A stretch of DNA of 17,059 nt from Chromatiales bacterium (lineage in GTDB: Bacteria > Pseudomonadota > Gammaproteobacteria > Chromatiales > Chromatiaceae). Location: assembly GCA_022360595.1 (NCBI GenBank), contig JAKSCN010000391.1, positions 1 to 17,059 on the forward strand. Direction: 5' to 3'. This document shows, piece after piece, positions 7,006 through 14,075 of this stretch. Made by a program: the position numbers and the translations under genes. How positions within the stretch are numbered: the first letter of the stretch is position 1; every line of letters begins with the position of its first letter. The notes under the pieces were generated by a model, which saw nothing but the letters and a program-made list of their open reading frames with translations, ran no database searches and was not told where the DNA came from.

Positions 7006-9411
7006 ATGAGTTACGACTCTTCAAATATCAAAGTTTTGAAAGGTTTGGATGCTGTTCGAAAACGTCCAGGCATGTACATTGGTGATACAGACGATGGTAC
7101 TGGCCTGCATCACATGGTTTTTGAAGTTGTTGATAACTCCATCGATGAGGCTCTTGCCGGCTACTGCAGCGAAATCGGTGTCACTGTTCATGAAGATGAA
7201 TCCATTACCGTTTCAGATAACGGTCGTGGAATCCCCGTCGATATCCACCCGGAAGAGGGGCGTTCTGCCGCCGAGGTGATTCTTACCGTACTTCACGCCG
7301 GTGGTAAATTTGACGATAACTCCTATAAGGTATCGGGTGGTCTCCACGGTGTTGGGGTTTCGGTTGTTAATGCGCTCTCTGAATACCTGAAACTGACTAT
7401 TCGCCGTCAGGGTAAGATCTATGTCCAGGAATATGCTCACGGTGAGCCTCAATATCCGTTGAAAGAGACCGGAGAAACTGAAGAGTCTGGTACTGAGGTA
7501 ACCTTCAAGGCCAGCTCCGGTACCTTTACCAATATTGAATACCATTACGATATTCTCGCCAAACGCCTACGCGAGCTGTCATTTCTGAACTCCGGTGTCA
7601 GGATTGTGCTCAAAGACGAGCGCAGTGAGAAAGAGGATATCTTTGAATACGAAGGTGGTATCAAGGCCTTTGTTGAACATCTGAATAAAAAGAAGACCCC
7701 CCTTCACGAAAAAGTGTTCAACTTCACCGTTGAGCGCAACGACATCACTGTCGAACTGGCTATGCAGTGGAATGAATCCTATCAGGAGAACATCTTCTGC
7801 TTTACCAACAATATTCCCCAGAAAGATGGTGGTACCCACTTGGCGGGACTGCGTGCGGCACTAACCCGTACACTCAATCAGTACATCGATAAAGAGGGGT
7901 TGGCGAAGAAGCAGACGGTCAACACCAGCGGGGATGATGCCCGTGAAGGTTTGACTGCGGTGCTGTCAGTTAAAGTACCCGATCCAAAATTCTCTTCTCA
8001 GACCAAAGATAAACTGGTTTCATCCGAAGTGAAGGGTGTGGTCGAGGCTGTTCTGTCCGAACGGCTCAATGACTTCCTGCTGGAGAACCCCTCAGAAGCG
8101 AAAAGCATCGCCGGTAAAATGATCGAAGCGGCCCGTGCCCGTGAAGCGGCCCGCAAGGCCCGCGAGATGACCCGCCGTAAGGGGGTGCTCGATATCGCTG
8201 GGTTGCCGGGTAAATTGGCCGATTGTCAGGAGAAAGATCCGGCCCAGTCAGAACTCTACCTGGTGGAGGGTGACTCTGCGGGTGGCTCCGCCAAACAGGG
8301 GAGGGATAGACGCAGCCAGGCGATTCTGCCTCTGAAAGGTAAGATCCTCAATGTTGAGAAGGCTCGCTTCGATAAGATGCTCTCTTCGGCAGAGGTAGGT
8401 ACGCTGATTACCGCACTGGGCTGTGGTATTGGTCGAGAAGAGTTTAATCCCGATAAACTCCGTTATCACCGTATTATTATTATGACCGATGCGGATGTGG
8501 ATGGCGCCCATATCCGTACGCTGCTGCTCACTTTCTTCTATCGCCAGATGCCGGAACTGATCGAGCGTGGCCACATTTATATTGCTCAACCACCTCTCTA
8601 TAAGGTGAAGAAGGGTAAACAAGAGCAGTATCTCAAAGACGATCCGGATCTGAATAACTTTCTGCTCCAGACCGCGCTGGATAATGCCGAGCTGCATGTC
8701 AATGCCGAGGCACCACCCTTGGCAGGCACTGCCCTGGAACAGTTGGCTAAACAGTTTATCGACGGCATTAATATCGTTCAGCGTTTGGCCAAACGCTACG
8801 ACAGTGATGTTATTACTAAACTGATCTATATGCCGGGTGTTGATAGTGATCTGCTGGCAGATGAAGGTAAGCTGGCCGAGTGGACCAAAGAGCTGACTGA
8901 TCGGATGAATATTGAGCAGAATATCGCCAATCAGTATCACATCGAAAAGGCCTCTGCAGACGATGAAAATCCTGAAGCCATTTTGGTTTCCAAACGGGTG
9001 CACGGTATCAATACCGATAGCTATATCCCTTTTGAATTTTTTGCATCGACAGAATACCGCAAACTGAAAGAGCTGGGTGAACAGCTTGACGGTCTGCTGG
9101 GCGATGGTGCGTTTATTAAACGTGGTGAGCGGCGAAAAGAGATCAATAGCTTCAATCAGGCTCTAAACTGGTTGATGGATGAGGCTAAGCGTGGACAGCA
9201 TATTCAGCGCTATAAAGGTTTGGGCGAGATGAACCCCGAGCAGTTGTGGGAGACCACCATGAACCCCGATAGCCGTCGTCTGCTTCAGGTAAAAATTGAA
9301 GACGCTGTTGGCGCTGATGAGATATTTACCACGCTTATGGGCGATATGGTTGAACCCCGACGTGAGTTCATCGAAAAAAATGCCCTTACTGTCGAGAATC
9401 TGGACGTCTAA
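7006..9411 (+). CDS. gyrB: DNA gyrase subunit B
   Basis: 801-residue ATPase subunit of DNA gyrase, which introduces negative supercoils as GyrA2B2; it is the target of novobiocin-type drugs. The GHKL ATPase domain opens with VRKRPGMYIGDTDDGTGLHH, then VVDNSIDEALAGYC and the lid GGLHGVGVSVVNALS. The TOPRIM domain has YLVEGDSAGGSA, with the catalytic Glu near residue 421, and MTDADVDGAHIRTLLLTFF. The tail has QRYKGLGEMNPEQLWETTMN. The length of about 800 shows the roughly 165-residue insertion typical of Gram-negative GyrB. The start is ATG with GGGAG 6 bp upstream. The last codons, ending ALTVENLDV, recur as a frameshifted relic about 1.13 kb downstream. Confidence 0.99.
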   Translation: MSYDSSNIKVLKGLDAVRKRPGMYIGDTDDGTGLHHMVFEVVDNSIDEALAGYCSEIGVTVHEDESITVSDNGRGIPVDIHPEEGRSAAEVILTVLHAGGKFDDNSYKVSGGLHGVGVSVVNALSEYLKLTIRRQGKIYVQEYAHGEPQYPLKETGETEESGTEVTFKASSGTFTNIEYHYDILAKRLRELSFLNSGVRIVLKDERSEKEDIFEYEGGIKAFVEHLNKKKTPLHEKVFNFTVERNDITVELAMQWNESYQENIFCFTNNIPQKDGGTHLAGLRAALTRTLNQYIDKEGLAKKQTVNTSGDDAREGLTAVLSVKVPDPKFSSQTKDKLVSSEVKGVVEAVLSERLNDFLLENPSEAKSIAGKMIEAARAREAARKAREMTRRKGVLDIAGLPGKLADCQEKDPAQSELYLVEGDSAGGSAKQGRDRRSQAILPLKGKILNVEKARFDKMLSSAEVGTLITALGCGIGREEFNPDKLRYHRIIIMTDADVDGAHIRTLLLTFFYRQMPELIERGHIYIAQPPLYKVKKGKQEQYLKDDPDLNNFLLQTALDNAELHVNAEAPPLAGTALEQLAKQFIDGINIVQRLAKRYDSDVITKLIYMPGVDSDLLADEGKLAEWTKELTDRMNIEQNIANQYHIEKASADDENPEAILVSKRVHGINTDSYIPFEFFASTEYRKLKELGEQLDGLLGDGAFIKRGERRKEINSFNQALNWLMDEAKRGQHIQRYKGLGEMNPEQLWETTMNPDSRRLLQVKIEDAVGADEIFTTLMGDMVEPRREFIEKNALTVENLDV

Positions 9412-9665
9412 CCGACGTATCTGACTCTCATGCTATTGCGTCTCTTCGCAATGCTGAATTACAACGGCAAGGAAGCCGTTAATCCATTGAAATATAGATA
9501 TATTTTCTGTTTCCTTGAAAATATAGCGTAGCTGACAATTAACCCTCCCTAGAAACCAGCAGCTTGTACTGTAAGCCGCTTTTCTTTGATATTCTATTCG
9601 GCAGAGAAAGAATACTTCGCTATGCAGGACGCTGAAATCAGCTTTCTTCCGCTATCACCTATATA
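9362..9665 (+). repeat. Left copy of a diverged direct repeat: gyrB tail plus downstream region
   Basis: The last 50 bases of gyrB plus about 250 bases after it align with 10491 to about 10807. The gyrB part is about 85% identical (45 of 53 aligned columns by eye). The non-coding part is weaker, with shared blocks such as GTCTCTT, GGCAAGGAAGCC, ATTGAAATAT and GATATTCT in the same order. The copies flank the flavin-protein gene. Ends are approximate; weak similarity may run to about 9690. Confidence 0.8.
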
Positions 9666-9803
9666 CACTCTCTTTATATAGAGAACATAAATAGAACTAA
9701 TTATAGAATAAATTAATACTCAATCCGTTTGGTTATCCATTACCCATGTGGTGTGGTGATCGCCTGCTATGCCGTTTTGAACAATAGAAACTGAGGAGTA
9801 AAA
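9412..9803. other. Gene-free stretch between gyrB and the flavin-protein gene
   Basis: 392 bp with no plausible gene. It holds the left repeat with its two hairpins, and a further 7-bp inverted repeat, CTATATA (9659-9665) and TATATAG (9675-9681), that the right copy does not preserve. It then holds an AT-rich leader (about 9690-9730) that should contain the promoter of the next gene. I could not pick a convincing promoter. Confidence 0.6.
9435..9480 (+). other. Two tandem hairpins in the gyrB downstream region
   Basis: Hairpin 1 is ATTGCG (9435-9440), loop TCTCTT, CGCAAT (9447-9452). Hairpin 2 is AACGGC (9463-9468), loop AAGGAA, GCCGTT (9475-9480). Both stems are perfect 6-bp stems. Neither is followed by a clean T-run, so they are not textbook terminators; they may stabilise or process the gyrB mRNA 3' end. 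The equivalents at 10562-10615 keep the loop of hairpin 2 with compensating stem changes. Confidence 0.6.
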
Positions 9804-10373
9804 ATGGGGAAACAGTTTAATGCGCTTTCTGAAACACATATCAGTTTTATTCAAGCGCAAAAAATCTTTTTTGTTGGTACAGCCGCAGAGAGTGGGAGTG
9901 TAAACGTATCACCCAAAGGCGGTGATTCCTTGCGGGTTTTAAACCCCAACACCATTGCTTGGCTCAATCTGACAGGAAGTGGCAATGAATCCGCTGGCCA
10001 TGTTCTCCAAAATCAGCGGATGACCATAATGTTCTGTGCTTTCGACGGAGCACCTTTAATCTTGCGAGCGTACGGTAAGGCGAGGGTGCTGCATCAAGGC
10101 GATAGTGAATGGTCAGAATATGTTGGGCTATTCCCTGAAAGTATTGCGTCTAGACAGATCTTTATTGTTGATATTTCTTTGGTTCAATCGTCCTGTGGCA
10201 TGTCGGTACCATTTTTTGACTACCAAGGAGATCGAGAGGAGCTGGCAAAATGGTCGGAACGTCAAGGTAGAGAGGGTATTGAGAAATATTGGGCAGATAG
10301 AAACCAAACCAGTATAGATGGTTTCGAAACCGAGATCGTGCAGCGTACCGGTATAACAGACCACTCAAGTTGA
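9804..10373 (+). CDS. Pyridoxamine 5'-phosphate oxidase-like flavin split-barrel protein
   Basis: 189-residue protein of the putative PNPOx/FMN-binding split-barrel group, found in many proteobacteria. Members are presumed to bind FMN or F420-like flavins and act as small oxidoreductases; true PNPOx activity is not implied. Typical strings are KIFFVGTAAESGSVNVSPKG near the start, then LNLTGSGNES, QNQRMTIMFCAFDGAPLILR, QSSCGMSVPFFDY and a C-terminal EKYWADRNQTSIDG. The start is ATG with an excellent Shine-Dalgarno (GAGGAG, 7 bp upstream). The gene appears intact and expressed. It stands alone between the two diverged copies of the gyrB tail, so it is likely a later arrival at this locus. The substrate cannot be told from sequence. 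Confidence 0.85.
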   Translation: MGKQFNALSETHISFIQAQKIFFVGTAAESGSVNVSPKGGDSLRVLNPNTIAWLNLTGSGNESAGHVLQNQRMTIMFCAFDGAPLILRAYGKARVLHQGDSEWSEYVGLFPESIASRQIFIVDISLVQSSCGMSVPFFDYQGDREELAKWSERQGREGIEKYWADRNQTSIDGFETEIVQRTGITDHSS

Positions 10374-10490
10374 TTCGCAATACGTGGCATTTGCAATCGC
10401 AGTATTTAGGGTGAGATGTAGAGGCTTGTTTTCTCTATGAAGAGACGTTCCCGATGGTAAAGGAACTAGAATCTGGATGGCTACGTAGAT

Positions 10491-10542
10491 GTGAGTTCAT
10501 CGAAAAGACGCCCTTACTGTTGAAAACTGGGACGTCTAACCG
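10491..10542 (+). pseudogene. Relic of the gyrB 3' end
   Basis: The bases match the last 17 codons of gyrB and four bases after the stop. After one base is restored near 10509, the frame reads EFIEK, then ALTVENWDV and TAA, against ALTVENLDV-TAA in gyrB. Several differences are silent third-base changes (AAA/AAG, GTC/GTT, GAG/GAA, AAT/AAC). This suggests the copies diverged partly while both were coding. The relic has no start and no upstream gyrB sequence that I can align with confidence. Confidence 0.8.
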
Positions 10543-10599
10543 TTGGTGTCGATGCTCCGTGCAGTTGTGTCTCTTTGAAATCAGATATCGGTAGTAGTA

Positions 10600-10615
10600 T
10601 AGGCAAGGAAGCCTA
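10600..10615 (+). other. Hairpin with AAGGAA loop, covarying with the copy after gyrB
   Basis: TAGGC, loop AAGGAA, GCCTA. Compared with AACGGC-AAGGAA-GCCGTT at 9463-9480, the loop and the three inner pairs are unchanged. The fourth pair has gone from C-G to A-T and the fifth from A-T to T-A. Two compensating changes with a constant loop point to a selected RNA structure. Confidence 0.6.
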
Positions 10616-10822
10616 CATATCATTGAAATATCTTTATATTTTTCTTGTTTGGTAAATTTCTATTGCTGAAAATGGCTCTCTTTAGAACCGCCAATTGGTT
10701 CTGTAAAATATCTTTCTCTGATATTCTGCCAGCTAACTAAGGAATATTCTTCCAGGCACAGGATGCTACGACTGGCCTCAAACTTCTCCTGCTATCTCTC
10801 CAATATTCCTTTTGAGAAATTA

Positions 10823-11236
10823 ACGCATGTGCTTTGGCATTGCCAGTACCATATTGTTTGAGTGCCCAAGTACAGATATAGGGTCTTCAAAGGCCAAATT
10901 GGTCGAGAGGTGCACCACTGCATTCAGGTTTACTGTAGTCAGTTGGGTTGTTCGATAGTTGAATTGAATGTGCAGATGGATCATGTCCATTTATTGGTAA
11001 AAGTACCTCCCAAGGTTTCCATATCCAAGCTGATGGGCACAGTGAAAGGAAAAACAGCGCTGAGAGTGTTTACCCGATACCCGTATCTGAAGCAGGAACC
11101 GTATTGGGGGAATCACTTCCGGGCCAAGGGTTATTGCGTGGATACGGTAGGTGTTGATGCTGATTTGATACGTAAGTATGTAAAGTATCAGGAGAGGCAG
11201 GAACAGCGCCAAGTGCAGTTGAACCTGTCGCGATAG
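10823..11236 (+). pseudogene. tnpA: IS200/IS605-type TnpA transposase, broken at the 5' end
   Basis: Y1 single-strand transposase of the IS200 group (HUH nuclease). The largest open frame starts at GTG 10862 (124 residues) and keeps the HUH motif as DHVHLLV (His 41 and 43), VKVPPKVSISKLMG, PYWGNHFRAKGYCVDTVG and the helix with the candidate nucleophile Tyr (KYVKYQ, Tyr 106 or 109). The family N-terminus continues upstream in the same frame as THVLWHCQYHIV, then TGA (10859-10861) stands where relatives have Trp, followed by VPKYRYR. No start codon fits before it. The element therefore has a nonsense codon and has lost its first codons and probably its left end, since the gyrB-tail repeat runs nearly up to it. 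No TnpB follows. Confidence 0.85.
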
Positions 11237-11261
11237 TTAGATGCTGGGACAACTCGGTGGC

Positions 11262-11335
11262 CAGCCTTCTCAGAGGGCTGCTCACTAGCCCCCTTTTAGG
11301 GGGTATAAGGCAATTCCGGGTTCTAAGAACCCGGA
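11262..11335 (+). mobile_element. Palindromes at the 3' side of the IS200-type element
   Basis: Three stems follow the transposase stop: CAGCC (11262-11266) with GGCTG (11276-11280); CCCCC (11289-11293), loop TTTTA, GGGGG (11299-11303); and TCCGGGTTC (11315-11323), loop TAA, GAACCCGGA (11327-11335), a perfect 9-bp stem. IS200/IS605 elements carry subterminal palindromes that TnpA recognises as single-stranded hairpins, and these probably mark the right end. They could also act as a terminator. The exact cleavage site cannot be placed. Confidence 0.55.
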
Positions 11336-11399
11336 TGTTTACTCTACGAATATACAGTAGGTGTAAAACGAGTGTGTGCCGACTCTACAGGCACGGTAT

Positions 11400-11657
11400 A
11401 TGGCAAAAATAGTCGTTGAGGAAGGTGAGTCTTTCGATGCTGCTTTCCATAGGTTCAATTTGAAGGTCAGTAAACAATACAGTTCACGATGGTATAAGAG
11501 CAGAATTGGTTTTTATGAAAAAACCAGTGTTCTGAAAAGGAAAAAGAAGAAGATGAGGGAGATTCTCAGCAAAAGAGCTTCTTCTAATCTTTGGCTCAAA
11601 ATTGGCCAAAAAGAGCGTTATAAACGCAATGGTCCGAATAACTCGGCCGGACGGTAA
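11400..11657 (+). CDS. Small basic protein resembling ribosomal protein bS21
   Basis: 85 residues from the ATG at 11400; the frame is open back to GTG at 11376 (93 residues). bS21 is a small protein of the 30S platform beside the anti-Shine-Dalgarno and affects initiation. The match is to the family pattern: VVEEGESFDAAFHRFN near the start (compare E-FD-AL-RF in bS21), then RIGFYEKTSVLKRKKKKMRE (compare FYEKP followed by RKRK). The usual Gly-x-L segment is replaced by QYSSRWYKS. The tail is longer than in ordinary bS21 and ends in a Lys/Arg/Asn-rich stretch. It stands alone beside a transposase relic, not with dnaG and rpoD where the main rpsU normally sits. No good Shine-Dalgarno is seen. 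Alternatively it is a non-ribosomal nucleic-acid-binding protein. Confidence 0.6.
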   Translation: MAKIVVEEGESFDAAFHRFNLKVSKQYSSRWYKSRIGFYEKTSVLKRKKKKMREILSKRASSNLWLKIGQKERYKRNGPNNSAGR

Positions 11658-11934
11658 CTCACTATTGGTTTTATAAAACGGCTTACCTCTCTGTTTAAAA
11701 CTGTTCTATGAGCAGTTGGGAGTAGTTGGATCAACTTGAGCCTGTTCAGAATAGATAAAAGTTGAAAATACTGATGTCTAGGCTAACTTAGTATAAAACG
11801 ATAAGAAGAGACGATGCTGTCCACTTGTCTATTTATAAGGAATTTCACTATCACATAAATAACTGTTTCTGTTAGTGAGTGCTTACTGCTGGTATAAGTA
11901 CAGCATTTGAGGATGACTATAGCTGGCTTTCTGA

Positions 11935-13305
11935 ATGAATAGTGACCAACAAACATTCCGATTATCTAAGCAATTTGCTGTTATCAGTTTTCTCGCGATC
12001 GCTATTTCGGCGGCACTCATTTTCCTTTTCTTCCGATTTGAGACTATTCAAATCATCGAGGAAACTAGCCGCAATAGTAACGAATCCCTCACCATAGCAA
12101 CGGAAAATGCCCTCAGCAGCCACTTTTTAGCCTTTCTAAAAAAAACCGACACCGGTAACAAAGAGACTATTAACCGTGTTGCCCTCGATCCGTTACTCCT
12201 TGATTGGATAAATAAGTTACTACGTAATACCAATGTGGTTCGGGTGAAGATATACAATCGCCATGGGCGGGTCGTCTACTCCACAAAGCAGTCTCAGATT
12301 GGCAATGGCCAGGAAGATAACGAGGGTTTCCAAAAGGCGATGTCGGGCGTGGTATCCACAGTTCTGATCTACCGGGACAGCTTCAACTTTTACGATAAGA
12401 CAACGGAAGAGGATAATCTGGTTCAGACCTATGTCCCCATCCGTATGGATAACTTCCCGGTGGAGGGTGTATTTGAAATCTACTCGGATGTGAATGCCCA
12501 GGTCGAACTCTCCAATAAGATAACCATTCTTATCTGGTTGATTGTGACTCTGGTGATGCTGTTTCTGTTCGCCTTTCTGTTGATGGTGATTAAGCGTTCA
12601 GAGAATATTATTGAGAATCAAAATCGTGAAACCCGCGAGCGTAAGAAGCTGCTTGAGTTTCTCAGCGCCAAAATGATCAATGCCCAGGAGGATGAGAAAA
12701 AGCGCATTGCCTTCGAACTGCACGAGGATGTGGTTCAAAGTATATCGGGTGTAAAGATGCAGCTTGAACGGTACATTCTGTCAGTGGATAAATTGGGGGA
12801 GTCCGGACAGCAGGAGATCCGACAGTTGACCAAAGATATCATCCCGGATCTACAGCAGGCGGCCCGGCGGATCAGACTGGTGGCCATGGATCTCAGGCCC
12901 TCCAGCCTAGATGATTTTGGTCTGAGCACGGCCCTCAATACATTGATATCCGAATGCCATACCAATGTTCACGGAATGGCGGTCAAGCTCAATTTTCTTG
13001 CCGCTGAAAATACGGTATCAAAAGAGCAAAAGGCGCTGGTGTACCGCATATTCAAAGAGATTATCGGCAGTGTTTGTTTTAAGAGAAAACTGAAAGGAGA
13101 GCTATGCTTCTCATTGAGTAAGCCTGTCGGCCGGCTGGTGTTGAAGGTATTGGTTGAAAGTGATCATCTCAGAGAACTGAAAGAGGGCGAATTACCTGAG
13201 TTCCTCCAGGCAATGCAGGAGCGCACTATTCTCTCGGGAGGGGATTTCGAGATACTGACCCACCTGGAAGGGCAGATTGAGGTTAACTCTGTCTGGCTTG
13301 ATTAA
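11935..13305 (+). CDS. Membrane histidine kinase (NarX/DesK class) with degenerate ATPase domain
   Basis: 456 residues. TM1 is about 14-34, an extracytoplasmic sensor about 35-195 (with VKIYNRHGRVVYSTKQSQIG, resembling a PDC/Cache fold), TM2 about 196-219, a helical linker about 220-250, then a HisKA_3-type dimerisation domain. The H-box KKRIAFELHEDVVQ gives His263, acidic Glu264 and Gln268, the HxxxxQ layout used for kinase and phosphatase activity in this class, and RPSSLDDFGLSTAL follows. The C-terminal domain still aligns at both ends (LVYRIFKEIIGSV; MQERTILSGGDFEIL), but the N-box Asn-x-x-x-His and the D-x-G-x-G motif are gone (SVCFKRK and VESDHLRE instead). Autophosphorylation is therefore doubtful; a phosphatase, phosphoacceptor or sensor-partner role is possible. 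No response regulator is adjacent. The ATG has no clear Shine-Dalgarno. Confidence 0.85.
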   Translation: MNSDQQTFRLSKQFAVISFLAIAISAALIFLFFRFETIQIIEETSRNSNESLTIATENALSSHFLAFLKKTDTGNKETINRVALDPLLLDWINKLLRNTNVVRVKIYNRHGRVVYSTKQSQIGNGQEDNEGFQKAMSGVVSTVLIYRDSFNFYDKTTEEDNLVQTYVPIRMDNFPVEGVFEIYSDVNAQVELSNKITILIWLIVTLVMLFLFAFLLMVIKRSENIIENQNRETRERKKLLEFLSAKMINAQEDEKKRIAFELHEDVVQSISGVKMQLERYILSVDKLGESGQQEIRQLTKDIIPDLQQAARRIRLVAMDLRPSSLDDFGLSTALNTLISECHTNVHGMAVKLNFLAAENTVSKEQKALVYRIFKEIIGSVCFKRKLKGELCFSLSKPVGRLVLKVLVESDHLRELKEGELPEFLQAMQERTILSGGDFEILTHLEGQIEVNSVWLD

Positions 13306-13313
13306 CTGCGGCT

Positions 13314-14066
13314 TTAAAGGGAGTTGGTGCTTACTTGCTCCACTTTCTCGATACTGCCAGGCAGTTGTTCCACCGTCGACTCAATCCACTCTTCGACCCG
13401 TTGGTTAATCTCTTTTAAGCTCAGTCCCTGGGTCTCTATGCGGGGACCAATGACCACCTCGATGGTGCCCGGGTATTTCTTCAGATCACGTCGACGCCAA
13501 AACACGCCGGCGTTGTGGGCAACAGGAATGACTGGATAACCACTCTTCTCGGCCAACAGGGCGCCACCTATGCCATACTTTTTCCGCTCGCCCGGTGCTA
13601 CCCGGGTGCCTTCGGGAAAAATGATAACAAACAACCCTCTTTTGAGACGCTCGATCCCCTGATCCACCACCTGCTTGGCGGCTTCTCGACCCGCTTTGCG
13701 ATTAATGGCGATAGGGCCAATAACCGCCAGTGCCCAGCCGAAAACAGGTATCCACATCAGTTCGCGTTTTAGCACCCAGGATTGGTTATGGGGAATAATG
13801 CTGCGCAGTGCGATGGTCTCCCAGGCTGATTGGTGCTTGGAGAGAATAATGGCGTTTCCCCCCTCCAGATGCTCCAGCCCGGTTATCCGATAATCGAGGT
13901 TACAGATCCATTTCAGCAGAAACAGGTTTAGCCGCCCCCAGAGATTGGCCAGTCTGGAGTTGATCGAAAAAGGTAATACCCAGCCGATGATAGAGATGGG
14001 CAGACCAATGGCAATAATGCTGAGGACCAGAAAAACGAAATAGACGGAAGAGCGCAGAAGAATCAT
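13314..14066 (-). CDS. plsC: 1-acyl-sn-glycerol-3-phosphate acyltransferase family protein
   Basis: 250-residue membrane acyltransferase that would add the second acyl chain to lysophosphatidic acid, giving phosphatidic acid for phospholipid synthesis. An N-terminal hydrophobic stretch (about 8-32) anchors it. The catalytic motif is KHQSAWET, with His78 and Glu83 (HX4E rather than the textbook HX4D; I recall this form from many proteobacterial members). Block II is GPIAINR, with Arg123, and block III is FPEGTR at 150-155. It is the last gene of the leftward glyQ-glyS-mazG-plsC run, 9 bp after the mazG stop, with GGAG in the end of mazG serving as a possible ribosome site. Its stop lies 8 bp from the convergent kinase stop. 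Confidence 0.92.
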   Translation of the reverse strand: MILLRSSVYFVFLVLSIIAIGLPISIIGWVLPFSINSRLANLWGRLNLFLLKWICNLDYRITGLEHLEGGNAIILSKHQSAWETIALRSIIPHNQSWVLKRELMWIPVFGWALAVIGPIAINRKAGREAAKQVVDQGIERLKRGLFVIIFPEGTRVAPGERKKYGIGGALLAEKSGYPVIPVAHNAGVFWRRRDLKKYPGTIEVVIGPRIETQGLSLKEINQRVEEWIESTVEQLPGSIEKVEQVSTNSL

Positions 14067-14075
14067 GCAGCAGAA

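Larger units (their letters stand above)
10491..10807 (+). repeat. Right copy of the diverged direct repeat
   Basis: Counterpart of 9362-9665, offset by about 1.13 kb. It starts with the gyrB relic and continues through matching non-coding blocks: GTGTCTCTT (10567-10575), GGCAAGGAAGCC, ATTGAAATAT, a segment around 10683-10728 ending CTGATATTCT, and CAGGATGCT near 10760. The 3' limit is uncertain because similarity fades just before the transposase fragment. Confidence 0.75.
10374..10822. other. Gene-free stretch with the right repeat copy
   Basis: About 450 bp without a plausible gene. The first 117 bp hold an imperfect inverted repeat just after the stop codon (GATTCGCAAT at 10372-10381, ATTTGCAATC at 10389-10398) and otherwise nothing I recognise. 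The rest is the diverged copy of the gyrB tail and its downstream region, ending close to the transposase relic. A 62-codon minus-strand frame here is just antisense to the repeat. Confidence 0.6.

Noticed and set aside
8248..9003. A 251-codon open frame on the minus strand
   Set aside because: It lies wholly antisense to gyrB, whose motifs fill the plus frame, and its translation resembles no family I know.
9659..9681. CTATATA/TATATAG inverted repeat as a terminator or promoter element
   Set aside because: It is AT-only apart from the ends, has no U-run, and is not preserved in the second repeat copy.
9362..10542. attL/attR of an integrative element using the gyrB 3' end
   Set aside because: No integrase is seen, and the similarity runs about 300 bp beyond gyrB in both copies, which a short att core would not produce.
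10859..10861. TGA in the transposase read as a recoded Trp or selenocysteine
   Set aside because: Trp codons elsewhere in the window's genes are TGG and genes end normally at TGA (rnpA, glyS, glyQ). No SECIS-like stem was noticed, and simple decay explains it.
11913..11942. A nine-codon frame overlapping the kinase start, possibly a leader peptide
   Set aside because: It is too short to judge, its GAGG is too close to the ATG, and it has no regulatory amino-acid run.
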